This document shows positions 9,340 through 17,759 of a stretch of 64,000 nucleotides of DNA, in pieces. The stretch's first letter is position 1. Every line of letters begins with the position of its first letter. Where the stretch lies: NCBI GenBank assembly GCA_030426805.1, contig JAUHXU010000003.1:915488-979487 (forward strand), written 5' to 3'. The DNA is from a bacterium (GTDB taxonomy: Bacteria; Planctomycetota; JAFGQW01). Under the pieces are notes generated by a model. It was not told where the DNA came from and did no database searches. It saw nothing but the letters and a program-made list of their open reading frames with translations. The translations under genes and the position numbers were made by a program.

Positions 9340-9370
9340 CGACCCGAACCGTCGACGGAGAACCCACCCC

Positions 9371-9388
9371 ATGACAGTCGCCCCATGA
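9371..9388 (+). CDS. Five-codon leader cistron (MTVAP) overlapping the next start
   Basis: ATG at 9371 reads MTVAP and stops at a TGA (9386-9388) that overlaps the ATG of the radical SAM gene by ATGA. It arises from a 14-base tandem duplication of CCCCATGACAGTC. The GGAG at about 9357 is nearer this ATG than the in-frame one. It may couple translation or may be a chance by-product of the duplication. Confidence 0.3.
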   Translation: MTVAP

Positions 9389-12180
9389 CAGTCACCACGC
9401 ACCGCCGCCCCGTCATCGACGACGACGCGCTCGGCCGGCTGCTCGATCGCGTCGAGAAACCGGGGCGCTACATCGGCAACGAGCTGCACCAGGTCGTGAA
9501 GGACCTCGATACGGTCCGTGCGCACCTGTGCCTCGCGTTTCCCGACTCGTACGAAATCGGGATGTCGCACCTCGGGCTGAAGATCCTCTACACGCACCTG
9601 AACAAGCGTGACGGCGTCGCCGTCGAGCGGGCCTACTGCCCGTTCCCGGACATGGAGCGCGAGCTGCGCGCGGCCGGCGTGCCGCTCTACTCGCTCGAGA
9701 CGCGCACCGCGCTGGCGGACTTCGACGTCGTCGGCTTCTCGTTGCAGTCGGAGATGACGATCACGAACGTGCTGACGATGCTCGACCTCGGCGGGATTCC
9801 GCTGCGGCGCGAGGATCGCGGCGAAGACGCGCCGCTCGTGATCGCGGGCGGCCCGGTCGTGTTCAACCCCGAGCCGTCGACCGACTTCTTCGACGCGTAT
9901 CTGGTGGGTGACGGGGAAGAAGCGCTCGCGGCGTTCCTCGAGCGCGACGCCGAACTGCGCGCCGAGGGGCTCGGGCGCCGCGATCGACTCGCGCGACTCG
10001 CGCGCGACGTCGACGGCATCTACGCACCGACGCTCTACGACACGGCGACGCACGAGACGACCGGCTTCGTGCACGTGCAGCCCACGGGCGACGCACCCTA
10101 CCCGGTCTACAAGGCGCTGCTCGACGACGTGAACGCGTATCCGTTCCCGGCGGAGACGCTCGTGCCGCAGGCCGACATCATCCACGATCGCGTCGCGGTC
10201 GAGATCGCGCGCGGTTGCACCGAGGGGTGCCGGTTCTGTCAGGCCGGCATCATCTACCGGCCCGTGCGCGAGCGCACGCCCGAGTCGATCGTCGACACGA
10301 TCGTCGAGGGCATCGACAAGACCGGGTTCGACGAGGCGTCGCTGACGGCGCTGTCCACCGCGGACTTCTCGTGCGTGACGCCGCTCGCGAAAGCGGTGAT
10401 GGCGGAGCTGCAGACGCGCCGTTCGGCGATGAGCGTTTCGTCGCTGCGCGTCTACGGCGTGACCGAGGAACTCGCGCGCGAGATCGCCAAGGTGCGCAAG
10501 ACCGGGTTCACGATCGCGCCGGAAGCGGGCACGCAGCGCATGCGCGACGTGATCAACAAGGGGATCACCGACGACAACATCTCGACCGCGGCCGAGATCG
10601 CGTTCGGCAACGGTTGGAACCGGATCAAGATGTACTTCATGATCGGGCTGCCGACCGAGACCGACGAGGACGTGCTCGGGATCGCCGAAACCGCCAAGCG
10701 CGTGCTCGCGATCGGGCAGCGGCTCGGCCCGCGGGGCGTGCGCGTCGTCGTCAGCGTGTCGTCGCTCGTGCCCAAGGCGAGCGCGACGTTCCAGTGGGTG
10801 CGGTTCGACGGCGTCGAGGAACTCGAGCGCAAGCAGGCGATGCTGCGCCAGGCGCTCGGCGGTGTGCGTCAGATCGATCTGAAGATGCACCATGCGCGCG
10901 TGTCGCGGCTCGAGGCGATCCTGTCGCGCGGTGACCGCCGATTGGGCCGGGTGATCGAGCACGCGTGGCGCAGCGGTGCGCGCTTCGACGAGTGGAGCGA
11001 CTACTTCGACGAGGCGCGGTGGAACGCCGCGCTCGACGCGTGCGACGTCGATCCGGAGCCGTTCCTCGTCGAGCAGCCGACCGACGAGCCGTTGATCTGG
11101 GACCACATCCACAGTCGCGTCGACAAGGACTACTTGCTGCGCGACCTGAAGTGGGGGCTCAAGTCGCGGTTCATGCACCCGTGCGAGAAGCCGTATCTGC
11201 CGAAGCGCCACGACCCGCCGCGCGATGCGGACGGGATCGTCAAGCTCGTCTGTTACTCGTGCGGCGTCGAATGCGACCTGAAGAAGATCGCGATCGAACG
11301 CGAGCGCGCCGGCGAGGCGGCCGATGCGATCGCGACCGAGAAGCTCGACAAGCTCGCCGAGGTCGACCCGGCGACGCTGCCGATCCGCGCGGTGCGCGAA
11401 GCGGGCGAGTTCCAGACGGTCGAATCGGCGATCCCGGAACGCCAGGTGGACACCGGCGGCAACCAGCCGTTCGAGCCGACCCCGGGTCCGCTCTTCAAGT
11501 ATCGCGTCTGCTACGCGAAGACGGGGCTGTCGCGCTACCTGTCGCACCTCGAATTGACGCGGTTGATCGACCGCGCGGGCAACCGGATCCAGTGGCCGGT
11601 CGCCTATACCGGCGGCTATCACCCGCATCCGAAGATGAGCTTCGGGCCGGCGCTGTCGACCGGCGTGGCGGGCGAGCGCGAGTACTTCGACGTCGAGCTG
11701 TCGGAGGCGTGGCCGGCCGACGAACTCGCGATGAAGCTCCAGGGCGCCGTGCACGACGGGATCGTGGTCCACGGCGCGGTCCAGATCGACGCGGCCGTGC
11801 CGAAGATCGATGCGCTGATCGAGCGGATCGACTACCGCGTGACGCTCCCGGTCGCGGCACTCGCGCCCGAGCACGCGTCGGTCGGAGCGCTCGACGCACT
11901 GCTCACCGCGAAGCTCGGCGACGAGCCGTGGATGATCGAGCGGATCACCAAGCGCAAGCGCCGCCGGTTCGACGTGCGCGCGATGGTCGCGTCGTCCGCG
12001 TTCGCCGCGCGCGACGACGAGATCGACTGGGCGCTCACGATCGTCCCGGCCGACGACCGCTGGGTGAAGCCGCGCGAGCTCCTCGAGTCGATGCTGGGCG
12101 ACTACCCGCTCGGCACGCGGATCACGCGCCTCGCGATGGGCCGCGTCGTCGACGGCGAACTCGTCGCGCCGCTGGGGTAA
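9385..12180 (+). CDS. Radical SAM protein (TIGR03960-type) fused to TIGR03936/DUF2344 domain
   Basis: 931 residues. The start at 9385 is the in-frame ATG just after the promoter; an open upstream extension is antisense to the selenoprotein gene and is rejected. Residues about 1-200 resemble the B12-binding-like front half of these proteins (FPDSYEIGMSHLGLKILY, VGFSLQSEMTITNVL). The radical SAM core near residues 270-500 has the 4Fe-4S motif CTEGCRFC and the following AGIIYRPVRERTPE. A Cys pair follows at about 625 (VCYSCGVEC). The last 230 residues (YRVCYAKTGLSRYLSHLELTRLI) are the DUF2344 'radical SAM-linked' domain; the two are often separate genes and here are fused. The substrate of this family is not known to me. 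Convergent with the next gene, 4 bases apart. Confidence 0.92.
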   Translation: MTVTTHRRPVIDDDALGRLLDRVEKPGRYIGNELHQVVKDLDTVRAHLCLAFPDSYEIGMSHLGLKILYTHLNKRDGVAVERAYCPFPDMERELRAAGVPLYSLETRTALADFDVVGFSLQSEMTITNVLTMLDLGGIPLRREDRGEDAPLVIAGGPVVFNPEPSTDFFDAYLVGDGEEALAAFLERDAELRAEGLGRRDRLARLARDVDGIYAPTLYDTATHETTGFVHVQPTGDAPYPVYKALLDDVNAYPFPAETLVPQADIIHDRVAVEIARGCTEGCRFCQAGIIYRPVRERTPESIVDTIVEGIDKTGFDEASLTALSTADFSCVTPLAKAVMAELQTRRSAMSVSSLRVYGVTEELAREIAKVRKTGFTIAPEAGTQRMRDVINKGITDDNISTAAEIAFGNGWNRIKMYFMIGLPTETDEDVLGIAETAKRVLAIGQRLGPRGVRVVVSVSSLVPKASATFQWVRFDGVEELERKQAMLRQALGGVRQIDLKMHHARVSRLEAILSRGDRRLGRVIEHAWRSGARFDEWSDYFDEARWNAALDACDVDPEPFLVEQPTDEPLIWDHIHSRVDKDYLLRDLKWGLKSRFMHPCEKPYLPKRHDPPRDADGIVKLVCYSCGVECDLKKIAIERERAGEAADAIATEKLDKLAEVDPATLPIRAVREAGEFQTVESAIPERQVDTGGNQPFEPTPGPLFKYRVCYAKTGLSRYLSHLELTRLIDRAGNRIQWPVAYTGGYHPHPKMSFGPALSTGVAGEREYFDVELSEAWPADELAMKLQGAVHDGIVVHGAVQIDAAVPKIDALIERIDYRVTLPVAALAPEHASVGALDALLTAKLGDEPWMIERITKRKRRRFDVRAMVASSAFAARDDEIDWALTIVPADDRWVKPRELLESMLGDYPLGTRITRLAMGRVVDGELVAPLG

Positions 12181-12184
12181 CGCC

Positions 12185-13234
12185 TCACTTCGCGCGGGGT
12201 TCCAACAGCGACTCCGGCACCCAGCGTCCGTACTCGCGCCGCTCGATCCGGCCGTCGTCCCAGTGGCGGAGCGTGAGCAGCCGGTCGAATCGCCCGACGC
12301 CACGCGTGCCGAACGCGATCACAAAGTGCTCGAGGCCGATGTGATCGAACTTGGAGATGATCTCGTGGGGTACGCGGCTGCGGATCGCGTCGAAGCTCGC
12401 GAGGCGGATCTTGCCTTCGCGCAGGTCCCACCCGAAACGGTAGCGCGGCCGTGTCAGGAACCACGTCATCCGTCCGCCGCCGTTGCGTGTCGGGTAGTGG
12501 AAGTGCTCGGTGATCCGGTTGAGTGACTTTCGATACGCGTCCTCGGCCGGCGTCTTCGGCGGGCCGTCGAGTTCGCGCATGATCAGCTCGGCCAGTTCAC
12601 GCTGTTGGCGGTCGCTGCTCGACAGGTAGGGACTGAGGTACGGGGCGGCGGGCTTGCCGAGCATGAACAACAGGCGCGTCGCGATGCACGCGTCGCCGCT
12701 GATGTCGTTGTCGGCCAGGCGGGGAATCAGGATCGCGGTCGTCCGCGCGATACCGTCCGACGAGCCCTGCCGGGCGAAGATCATCGTCGCGAAGAAGCGC
12801 TGTTGAAGATCGGGGCTATTGAGCGCGAGGAGCAGCCGGGGCTTGGCGCGCTCGAAGTGGTCGCCGAGAAACCACAGCGCCCGACCGCCGTTCGAGTCCA
12901 CCGCGTCGTCGCGCAGCGCCTCGACGGAGACCTCGATCAGCCGATCCGACGGCACGCGCCCCTCGATCATGCGCAACAGCGACGCAGCCTTGTGACGCTG
13001 CTGATGGTCGTTCGAGTAGAGTGCTTGCTCGAGTGCCGGGGCGGCGCGCTCGCCGATGTGCATCAGCGCGTGGAACCCGCGGATCGCGTTGAAGCGGACG
13101 TCGTCGTCGGCGAGGTCTGCGATCCAGGCGGCGATCGTCTTGCTCGTCGGATCGGCGTATTGGCAGGCGGTCGGTCGGGTGGCGCCGAGTAGTGCGGCGG
13201 ATGCGGCGACGACGGTCGTGAGGCGTCGGAGCAT
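12185..13234 (-). CDS. Secreted HEAT-repeat protein
   Basis: 349 residues from the ATG at 13234, which gives a signal peptide (MLRRLTTVVAASAALLGA...). Residues about 40-240 are helical repeats of HEAT type (DDVRFNAIRGFHALMHIG, DHQQRHKAASLLRMIEG, PDLQQRFFATMIFARQG, DRQQRELAELIMRELDG). The C-terminal 110 residues have strand pattern (MTWFLTRPRYRFGWDLREGK). HEAT arrays bind proteins; no enzyme motif is present. Divergent from the formylglycine-generating enzyme gene, 97 bp apart. Confidence 0.8.
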   Translation of the reverse strand: MLRRLTTVVAASAALLGATRPTACQYADPTSKTIAAWIADLADDDVRFNAIRGFHALMHIGERAAPALEQALYSNDHQQRHKAASLLRMIEGRVPSDRLIEVSVEALRDDAVDSNGGRALWFLGDHFERAKPRLLLALNSPDLQQRFFATMIFARQGSSDGIARTTAILIPRLADNDISGDACIATRLLFMLGKPAAPYLSPYLSSSDRQQRELAELIMRELDGPPKTPAEDAYRKSLNRITEHFHYPTRNGGGRMTWFLTRPRYRFGWDLREGKIRLASFDAIRSRVPHEIISKFDHIGLEHFVIAFGTRGVGRFDRLLTLRHWDDGRIERREYGRWVPESLLEPRAK

Positions 13235-13331
13235 GAGCGGACCGTTTTCGGGGAAGTCGCTGGCGGCGCCGCGATCATATGCGAGCATTGCACCGTCGGC
13301 AACCGGGCTTGCGGGATACTGGAGACACACC

Positions 13332-14393
13332 ATGCGCCACGTCGCATTCGTAGCCGCACTCGCGATCGCGGCGTCGTTCGACCGAGTCGCTGCGCAGGAC
13401 GCGCCGGCCGAAGCGCCGGCCGCCGCGTCGAAGTCGCCCACGCCGCCCGCCGGAATGGTGTGGATCCCCGGTGGCGAGTTCACGATGGGCAGTGACCACG
13501 CGGACGCGCGGCCCGAGGAGCGGCCGCCGCATCGCGTGCGCGTCGACGGGTTCTTCCTCGACGCGACCGAGGTGACGAACGCACAGTTCCGCAAGTTCGT
13601 CGAGGCGACCGGCTACAAGACCGTCGCCGAGGTGGCGCCGACGATGGAGGAGATCGTCGCGCAGCTTCCGCCCGGCACGCCGCCGCCGCCGAAAGAGCTG
13701 CTCGTGCCCGGGTCGCTCGTCTTTCGCAAGACGCGTGAGCGGGTGCCGCTTTCGGATCACCGCGCGTGGTGGGCGTGGGTCCCCGGCGCGCAGTGGCGCC
13801 ACCCCGAGGGGCCCGGCAGCACGATCGACGGCAAGGACGATCATCCGGTCGTGCACATCGCGTGGGACGATGCGGTCGCCTACGCGCAGTGGGCCGGCAA
13901 GCGCTTGCCGACCGAAGCGGAATGGGAGCGCGCGGCGCGCGGCGGACTCGACGGCAAGAACTACGTCTGGGGCGATGCGCCGTATTCGCGGAAGAAGCCG
14001 CAGGCGAACATCTGGCAGGGCGACTTTCCGTATCGCAACACGCTCGAGGACGGGTACGTGCGCACCGCGCCGGTGAAGTCCTACGCACCGAACGGCTACG
14101 GCCTCTACGACATGTCGGGCAACGTCTGGGAGTGGTGTTCGGACTGGTATCGCCCCGACGCGTTCGTGCTGGACGTGCGCGCCGCGCGTGGTGAGGTCGT
14201 CGTTCGCCCCCGCGGCCCGTCGCGCAGCCGCGACCCTCGGGAGCCGTACTCGCCGTCGCGCGTCACGCGCGGGGGCTCGTTCCTCTGCTGCGATTCCTAC
14301 TGCAAGGCGTACCGCGCGAGCGGTCGGCGCGGCACCGCGGCCGACACCGGCCTGTCACACGTCGGATTTCGCTGCGCGAAGAGCGCCGAGTAG
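13332..14393 (+). CDS. Formylglycine-generating enzyme (SUMF1/FGE family), exported
   Basis: 353 residues. Converts the Cys of a CxPxR motif in sulfatases to formylglycine, using oxygen and copper. Signal peptide MRHVAFVAALAIAASFDRVAAQ. FGE landmarks run in order: MVWIPGGEFTMGSD near residue 40, VDGFFLDATEVTNAQF, HPVVHIAWDDAVAYAQWAGK, RLPTEAEWERAARGG, YDMSGNVWEWCSDWY, and RGGSFLCCDSYCKAYR near the end. The last holds both cysteines spaced as in the human active site (CxxxxC), so this copy should be catalytic, unlike many FGE-fold proteins that lack them. Likely partner is the sulfatase at 1-1422, which is also exported. The membrane protein at 14403 follows after 9 bases. Confidence 0.92.
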   Translation: MRHVAFVAALAIAASFDRVAAQDAPAEAPAAASKSPTPPAGMVWIPGGEFTMGSDHADARPEERPPHRVRVDGFFLDATEVTNAQFRKFVEATGYKTVAEVAPTMEEIVAQLPPGTPPPPKELLVPGSLVFRKTRERVPLSDHRAWWAWVPGAQWRHPEGPGSTIDGKDDHPVVHIAWDDAVAYAQWAGKRLPTEAEWERAARGGLDGKNYVWGDAPYSRKKPQANIWQGDFPYRNTLEDGYVRTAPVKSYAPNGYGLYDMSGNVWEWCSDWYRPDAFVLDVRAARGEVVVRPRGPSRSRDPREPYSPSRVTRGGSFLCCDSYCKAYRASGRRGTAADTGLSHVGFRCAKSAE

Positions 14394-14402
14394 ACTCCGG
14401 CG

Positions 14403-15203
14403 GTGATCCTCGCCGCGCTGTCGCTTCGCGTTCCGCTCCTGTTCATCGTCCTGGTGGCGAGCGGCTGGGCGGCCGTGTCGACGAGCCGTCGATTCAGCCG
14501 GATCTCCGATGGACTCGTCGGCCTGCCCCCGTTCGGACCCGCGACACGTCGGCAATACGCGATCGTGTTCGCGACGCCGGTCGCGGTCGCGCTCGCCTAC
14601 GCGTATGGAAGCTGGGCGCTCTTCGACCTGCTTCCGCTCTTCGACGTGAATCGACAGCCGTGCTGCTGTTGTTTCCTACACGTGGTCGAGTTGATCGCGA
14701 TGTTCGTCGTGCTGCTCCTCTTCCTCGCGCTGGTCGCGATGTGGTGGCAGTCGATTCGCCCGGCGATTCGCCCGGTGATTCGACGCAGCAACGCATCTGC
14801 ATCCGTGCGGCGCACCGCGCGCACCGTGCTGGCGACGACGCCGCTGCTCGTCGCGGTGATCTGGGGCTCCGGCACGATTCGAGCGTGGACGATCGGCGAC
14901 GGGCCGCTGGGTTGCCACCTGGCACCGTTCGACGCGGAGCGCTGGGCGCACGGTTCTGCGCGCGATCGCCTGATGATGAGCGGCGACGTGATCCGGATGG
15001 CGAAGCGCTACGGCTACGCGGAGACCTACCGACGCCTCCACGGCGAGCTGCCGGCGCGAGAATCGGGGACGATCTCGTTCGGCATCGGCGTCTTCCCGGG
15101 TCTGGAGCGCGGGGTGTTGATCCGATTCGACGCCCGGGGTGCGTTCGTCGACTGGGCGGCGGCGACCACCGCCGAATTGATCACGGCCGTGACGACGCGC
15201 TAG
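14403..15203 (+). CDS. Membrane protein of unknown function
   Basis: 266 residues from a GTG at 14403, nine bases after the FGE stop. Four to five hydrophobic segments (ILAALSLRVPLLFIVLVASG, IVFATPVAVALAYAYG, LIAMFVVLLLFLALVAMW, TVLATTPLLVAVIWGSG). A striking CCCC run lies near residue 87 (NRQPCCCCFLHVVE), between the second and third segments. The C-terminal 90 residues are probably outside. I do not recognise the family. Its closeness to the FGE gene suggests co-transcription. Its end overlaps the convergent methyltransferase by 4 bases. Confidence 0.6.
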   Translation: MILAALSLRVPLLFIVLVASGWAAVSTSRRFSRISDGLVGLPPFGPATRRQYAIVFATPVAVALAYAYGSWALFDLLPLFDVNRQPCCCCFLHVVELIAMFVVLLLFLALVAMWWQSIRPAIRPVIRRSNASASVRRTARTVLATTPLLVAVIWGSGTIRAWTIGDGPLGCHLAPFDAERWAHGSARDRLMMSGDVIRMAKRYGYAETYRRLHGELPARESGTISFGIGVFPGLERGVLIRFDARGAFVDWAAATTAELITAVTTR

Positions 15204-16000
15204 CGTCCGGTCACCGCATCGCGCATCGCCACGGCGAGTGCGCGGAGCTCCGGCGCGTAGGTCGCGTCGACCGTCGCAGGCGGCTTGTGGTATGCGGCCC
15301 AGAACCACTCCGGCTCGGTCGCATCCGGCGCGGACGCGTCGGGCACGGTGACGAACGGCACGAGACCGTCGACGTCGATGTCGACGTCGTCATCTGCGTC
15401 GCGGCAGCGGAGCGCGCCGCTCGCGACGAACAAGTCGAAGCCGTGCAGCCCCTCGTGGTTCTGGTGCGTCCCCTCGAACGCGACGCCCTCGACGAGGAAG
15501 AGTCCGCCGGGCCGTAGCGCGTCGCGGATCTGCTCGAGACAGCGACGGGGCGAGGCCGCGTGGTCGAGGGCGTTGCGGCAGTAGACGACGCTCACCGCGT
15601 CGCGGCCGACGACGTCGGCGAGCGTTTCCCCGGAGCCGGCCGTCGGGACGACGGGGTAGTCCCAGCCACGCTCGTCGATCAGGCGCGCGTAGTCGTCGGC
15701 GAGCGGGTCGACCGCGGTCACGTCCACCGCGCCGTGTTCGTGGGCCGCGGCGAGCACCGACAGCGGGCCGCTGCCGAGGTCGACGACCCGCGGGCGTGCG
15801 ACGCTCGTGCGACGGACGGCCCACGCGACGACGTCCGGCACCGCGAACGCCGGATGCTCGCCCGGCCGGTTCGTCGGGTCGAGCCGGCGGAGGATCTCGG
15901 TGGCGAAGCGACCGTCGAGGGCGGCTTCGCGACTCCAGAACGCGAGCTCGTCGTCGAGCGCCGCGCGGCGTTTCGCGTCGTCTACTGGGCCGCGGGCCAT
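15200..16000 (-). CDS. Class I SAM-dependent methyltransferase
   Basis: 266 residues, no signal peptide, cytoplasmic. Start at 16000 (MARGPVDDAKRR), overlapping the upstream lipoprotein gene by 19 bases. The SAM-binding strand is RVVDLGSGPLSVLAAAHEHG (motif I) at about residue 72, followed by VDVTAVDPLADDY and, after VVYCRNALDHAASP, LRPGGLFLVEG (motif III). The substrate cannot be told. The C-terminus contains an acidic DADDDVDIDVD run. Last gene of the operon 17657-15200. Confidence 0.85.
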   Translation of the reverse strand: MARGPVDDAKRRAALDDELAFWSREAALDGRFATEILRRLDPTNRPGEHPAFAVPDVVAWAVRRTSVARPRVVDLGSGPLSVLAAAHEHGAVDVTAVDPLADDYARLIDERGWDYPVVPTAGSGETLADVVGRDAVSVVYCRNALDHAASPRRCLEQIRDALRPGGLFLVEGVAFEGTHQNHEGLHGFDLFVASGALRCRDADDDVDIDVDGLVPFVTVPDASAPDATEPEWFWAAYHKPPATVDATYAPELRALAVAMRDAVTGR

Positions 16001-16653
16001 GCGCGGAGGTCGTGCCGGGCGGCGTCCTTCGCGTGGTCGGCCGGGCTGCGGGTGAGCGAGACGAATCGCTCGGCCCACCCGTCGATGATCGAGCGGAGCA
16101 CGGGGGTCTCGGTCTCGACCGAGCGGAGCAGCGTCAGCTCGCGTTCGGTCGTCCGGTCGGCGATCGTCGCGAGCACGTCGCCGGTCGTCGCGTCACGAAG
16201 TCGCGCCTCGAACGCGGCGGACGCGCGCCCCTGCAGTCGCTTCAGGTTGCCGGGCTCGACCGCCGGGACGACCTCGACCAGCGCGATCTCGAGCACGAGC
16301 GTGGCCGGGCCCGGCGCCGACACGACCGTGAAGCGACGGTTCGGGTCGGCGCGAAACCCCTCGGCGAGCTTGCGCTCGAAGTAGGCGCCGAGCGTGTTCG
16401 CGAGCGTGCGCGTGTCGCCACGCGGAAACACGCGCACCGCGAGCAAGTGGTCGGTGTTGACGCGTGCGATCGCCAGATTCTGAAAGCGCGTCCAGTCGGT
16501 GCCGGGCTGGACCCACGCGCGCTGAAACGGCACGCGGTCCCGCTCGGTCATCTTCGACGGATCGTCGACGAACCCGGCCGGCGGGGCCGGATCCGTCGCA
16601 CACCCCGCCGCGAGTGCGGCGAGCAGGACCGGGATCGCTCGCGTCAATCGCAT
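15982..16653 (-). CDS. DUF3313-like lipoprotein
   Basis: 223 residues with a lipoprotein signal (MRLTRAIPVLLAALAAGC). The mature part matches the DUF3313 pattern: a short opening ending in a Lys/Met-rich strand, QPGTDWTRFQNLAIARV near residue 50, a Leu/Ala-rich helix with YFERKLAEGF, then LVLEIALVEVVP and ATTGDVLATIADR, as in proteins built around a TolB-N/LpoB-like fold. Role unknown. Starts 5 bases after the upstream TPR protein stops. A second protein of equal length and type lies at 20473-21144. Confidence 0.72.
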   Translation of the reverse strand: MRLTRAIPVLLAALAAGCATDPAPPAGFVDDPSKMTERDRVPFQRAWVQPGTDWTRFQNLAIARVNTDHLLAVRVFPRGDTRTLANTLGAYFERKLAEGFRADPNRRFTVVSAPGPATLVLEIALVEVVPAVEPGNLKRLQGRASAAFEARLRDATTGDVLATIADRTTERELTLLRSVETETPVLRSIIDGWAERFVSLTRSPADHAKDAARHDLRAWPAAQ

Positions 16654-16658
16654 CGGGC

Positions 16659-17657
16659 TCAGCGCCGCCAGCCGCGATCGTCGTAGGACATCATCAGCTC
16701 GATGTGATTGCGCGTCTCGCGCGCGAGGCTGCTCTTCGGGTCGATCGCGATCGCCTCGTTTGCGTAGTCCATCGCCTTCTTGAGCGACTGGCGCGACGAG
16801 TAGAGGTGCGACAGGTTGACGAGCACCTCGATCTGCAAGTTCTTGACCTTCTTCTCGGCCTCGGCGACGCGATCGAGGATCTCGCGATCCTGCGCGTACT
16901 TCTCGCGGACGTGCGCAACGGCCTTGACGCACTTCTTCAGGTTCTTGACCGCGTGCTCGAAGTGGCGCTCGGCCTGGGACTTCTTGCTCGACGCCTCGAG
17001 TCCCTTCTGGTTCTCGGCGATCGCTTTGTCGAACGCCTTGCGCGCGTTCTCGACTTCCTTCTTCAGACGACCGTCGAGGCGCTGCAGCACGTCGTTGGCC
17101 TCGGAGCCGACCTTCATCTCGGCGAGCATCTTCTCGGCCTTGCGACACTCGGGCGATCCCGGGAACGTCGTGACGAGATGCGACAGCGCGACCGACTCGA
17201 GCTGGTAGTTGCCGTTCTTCTTCGCCTCCATCGCGACCTCGAAGAGGTGGCGGCACTGCGCGTTGTCGGCGCGCTTCTTGCCGTTGAGCGCCTTTTCGCG
17301 CGTCGTTTCGCTGCCGTCGGCCAGGGCGGCGTTGAAGAACGACTGGCGCGCCGCGTGGAACAACTTGTTCTTGAGCGCGTACTCGCCGAGCTCGAGCTGG
17401 GCGTTCGCGTCGTCCTTCGGCGTCTTCGCGGCGCGCAGGTTGAAGATCGTCGACGGGTGCAGCTTCGTGTACGGGATCGACTCGGTCTTCGAGCCGACGC
17501 GCACCTTGATGAAGTCGCCCGCGTCTTCGACGAGCTTGCCCTTGAGGACCGTGCCGTCCTTCGTCTTGATCGGGAAGTGTTTGGCCTGCGCGGCCGACGG
17601 CATCGCGATCGCTGCGGTGAACAGCGTGGCGACGAGGACGAGTAGCATGCGTTTCAT
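16659..17657 (-). CDS. Secreted TPR/coiled-coil protein
   Basis: 332 residues with a signal peptide (MKRMLLVLVATLFTAAIAMPSAAQAK). Residues 27-75 form a small beta domain (KTKDGTVLKGKLVEDAGDFIKV) common at the front of planctomycete exported proteins. The rest is Lys/Glu-rich helix: TPR-like hairpins (AQLELGEYALKNKLFHAARQ, NYQLESVALSHLVTTFPGSP) and a coiled coil (LKKEVENARKAFDKAIAEN), ending in a clear TPR (VNLSHLYSSRQSLKKAMDYA). Likely a periplasmic scaffold. First gene of an operon with the lipoprotein and methyltransferase. Confidence 0.8.
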   Translation of the reverse strand: MKRMLLVLVATLFTAAIAMPSAAQAKHFPIKTKDGTVLKGKLVEDAGDFIKVRVGSKTESIPYTKLHPSTIFNLRAAKTPKDDANAQLELGEYALKNKLFHAARQSFFNAALADGSETTREKALNGKKRADNAQCRHLFEVAMEAKKNGNYQLESVALSHLVTTFPGSPECRKAEKMLAEMKVGSEANDVLQRLDGRLKKEVENARKAFDKAIAENQKGLEASSKKSQAERHFEHAVKNLKKCVKAVAHVREKYAQDREILDRVAEAEKKVKNLQIEVLVNLSHLYSSRQSLKKAMDYANEAIAIDPKSSLARETRNHIELMMSYDDRGWRR

Positions 17658-17759
17658 CGGGGGTTCCCTTCGGATAGGCGTCGGGGGGAGGGGGCCGACG
17701 CGCGTGCGAAGTCTATCACACGCGACGACGGCCGACCAATTCGCCGGGCGGGGCGCCCC

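Noticed and set aside
8341..9384. Long upstream extension of the radical SAM gene
   Set aside because: It runs antisense through the selenoprotein gene, has no protein family character, and the ATG at 9385 follows a promoter-like element and ribosome site.
9043..12303. Minus-strand open frame of 1086 codons opposite the radical SAM gene
   Set aside because: Arg/Val-rich shadow of the real plus-strand gene, a usual effect in high-GC DNA. Only its last 84 codons (9294-9043) are real, as the front of the selenoprotein candidate.
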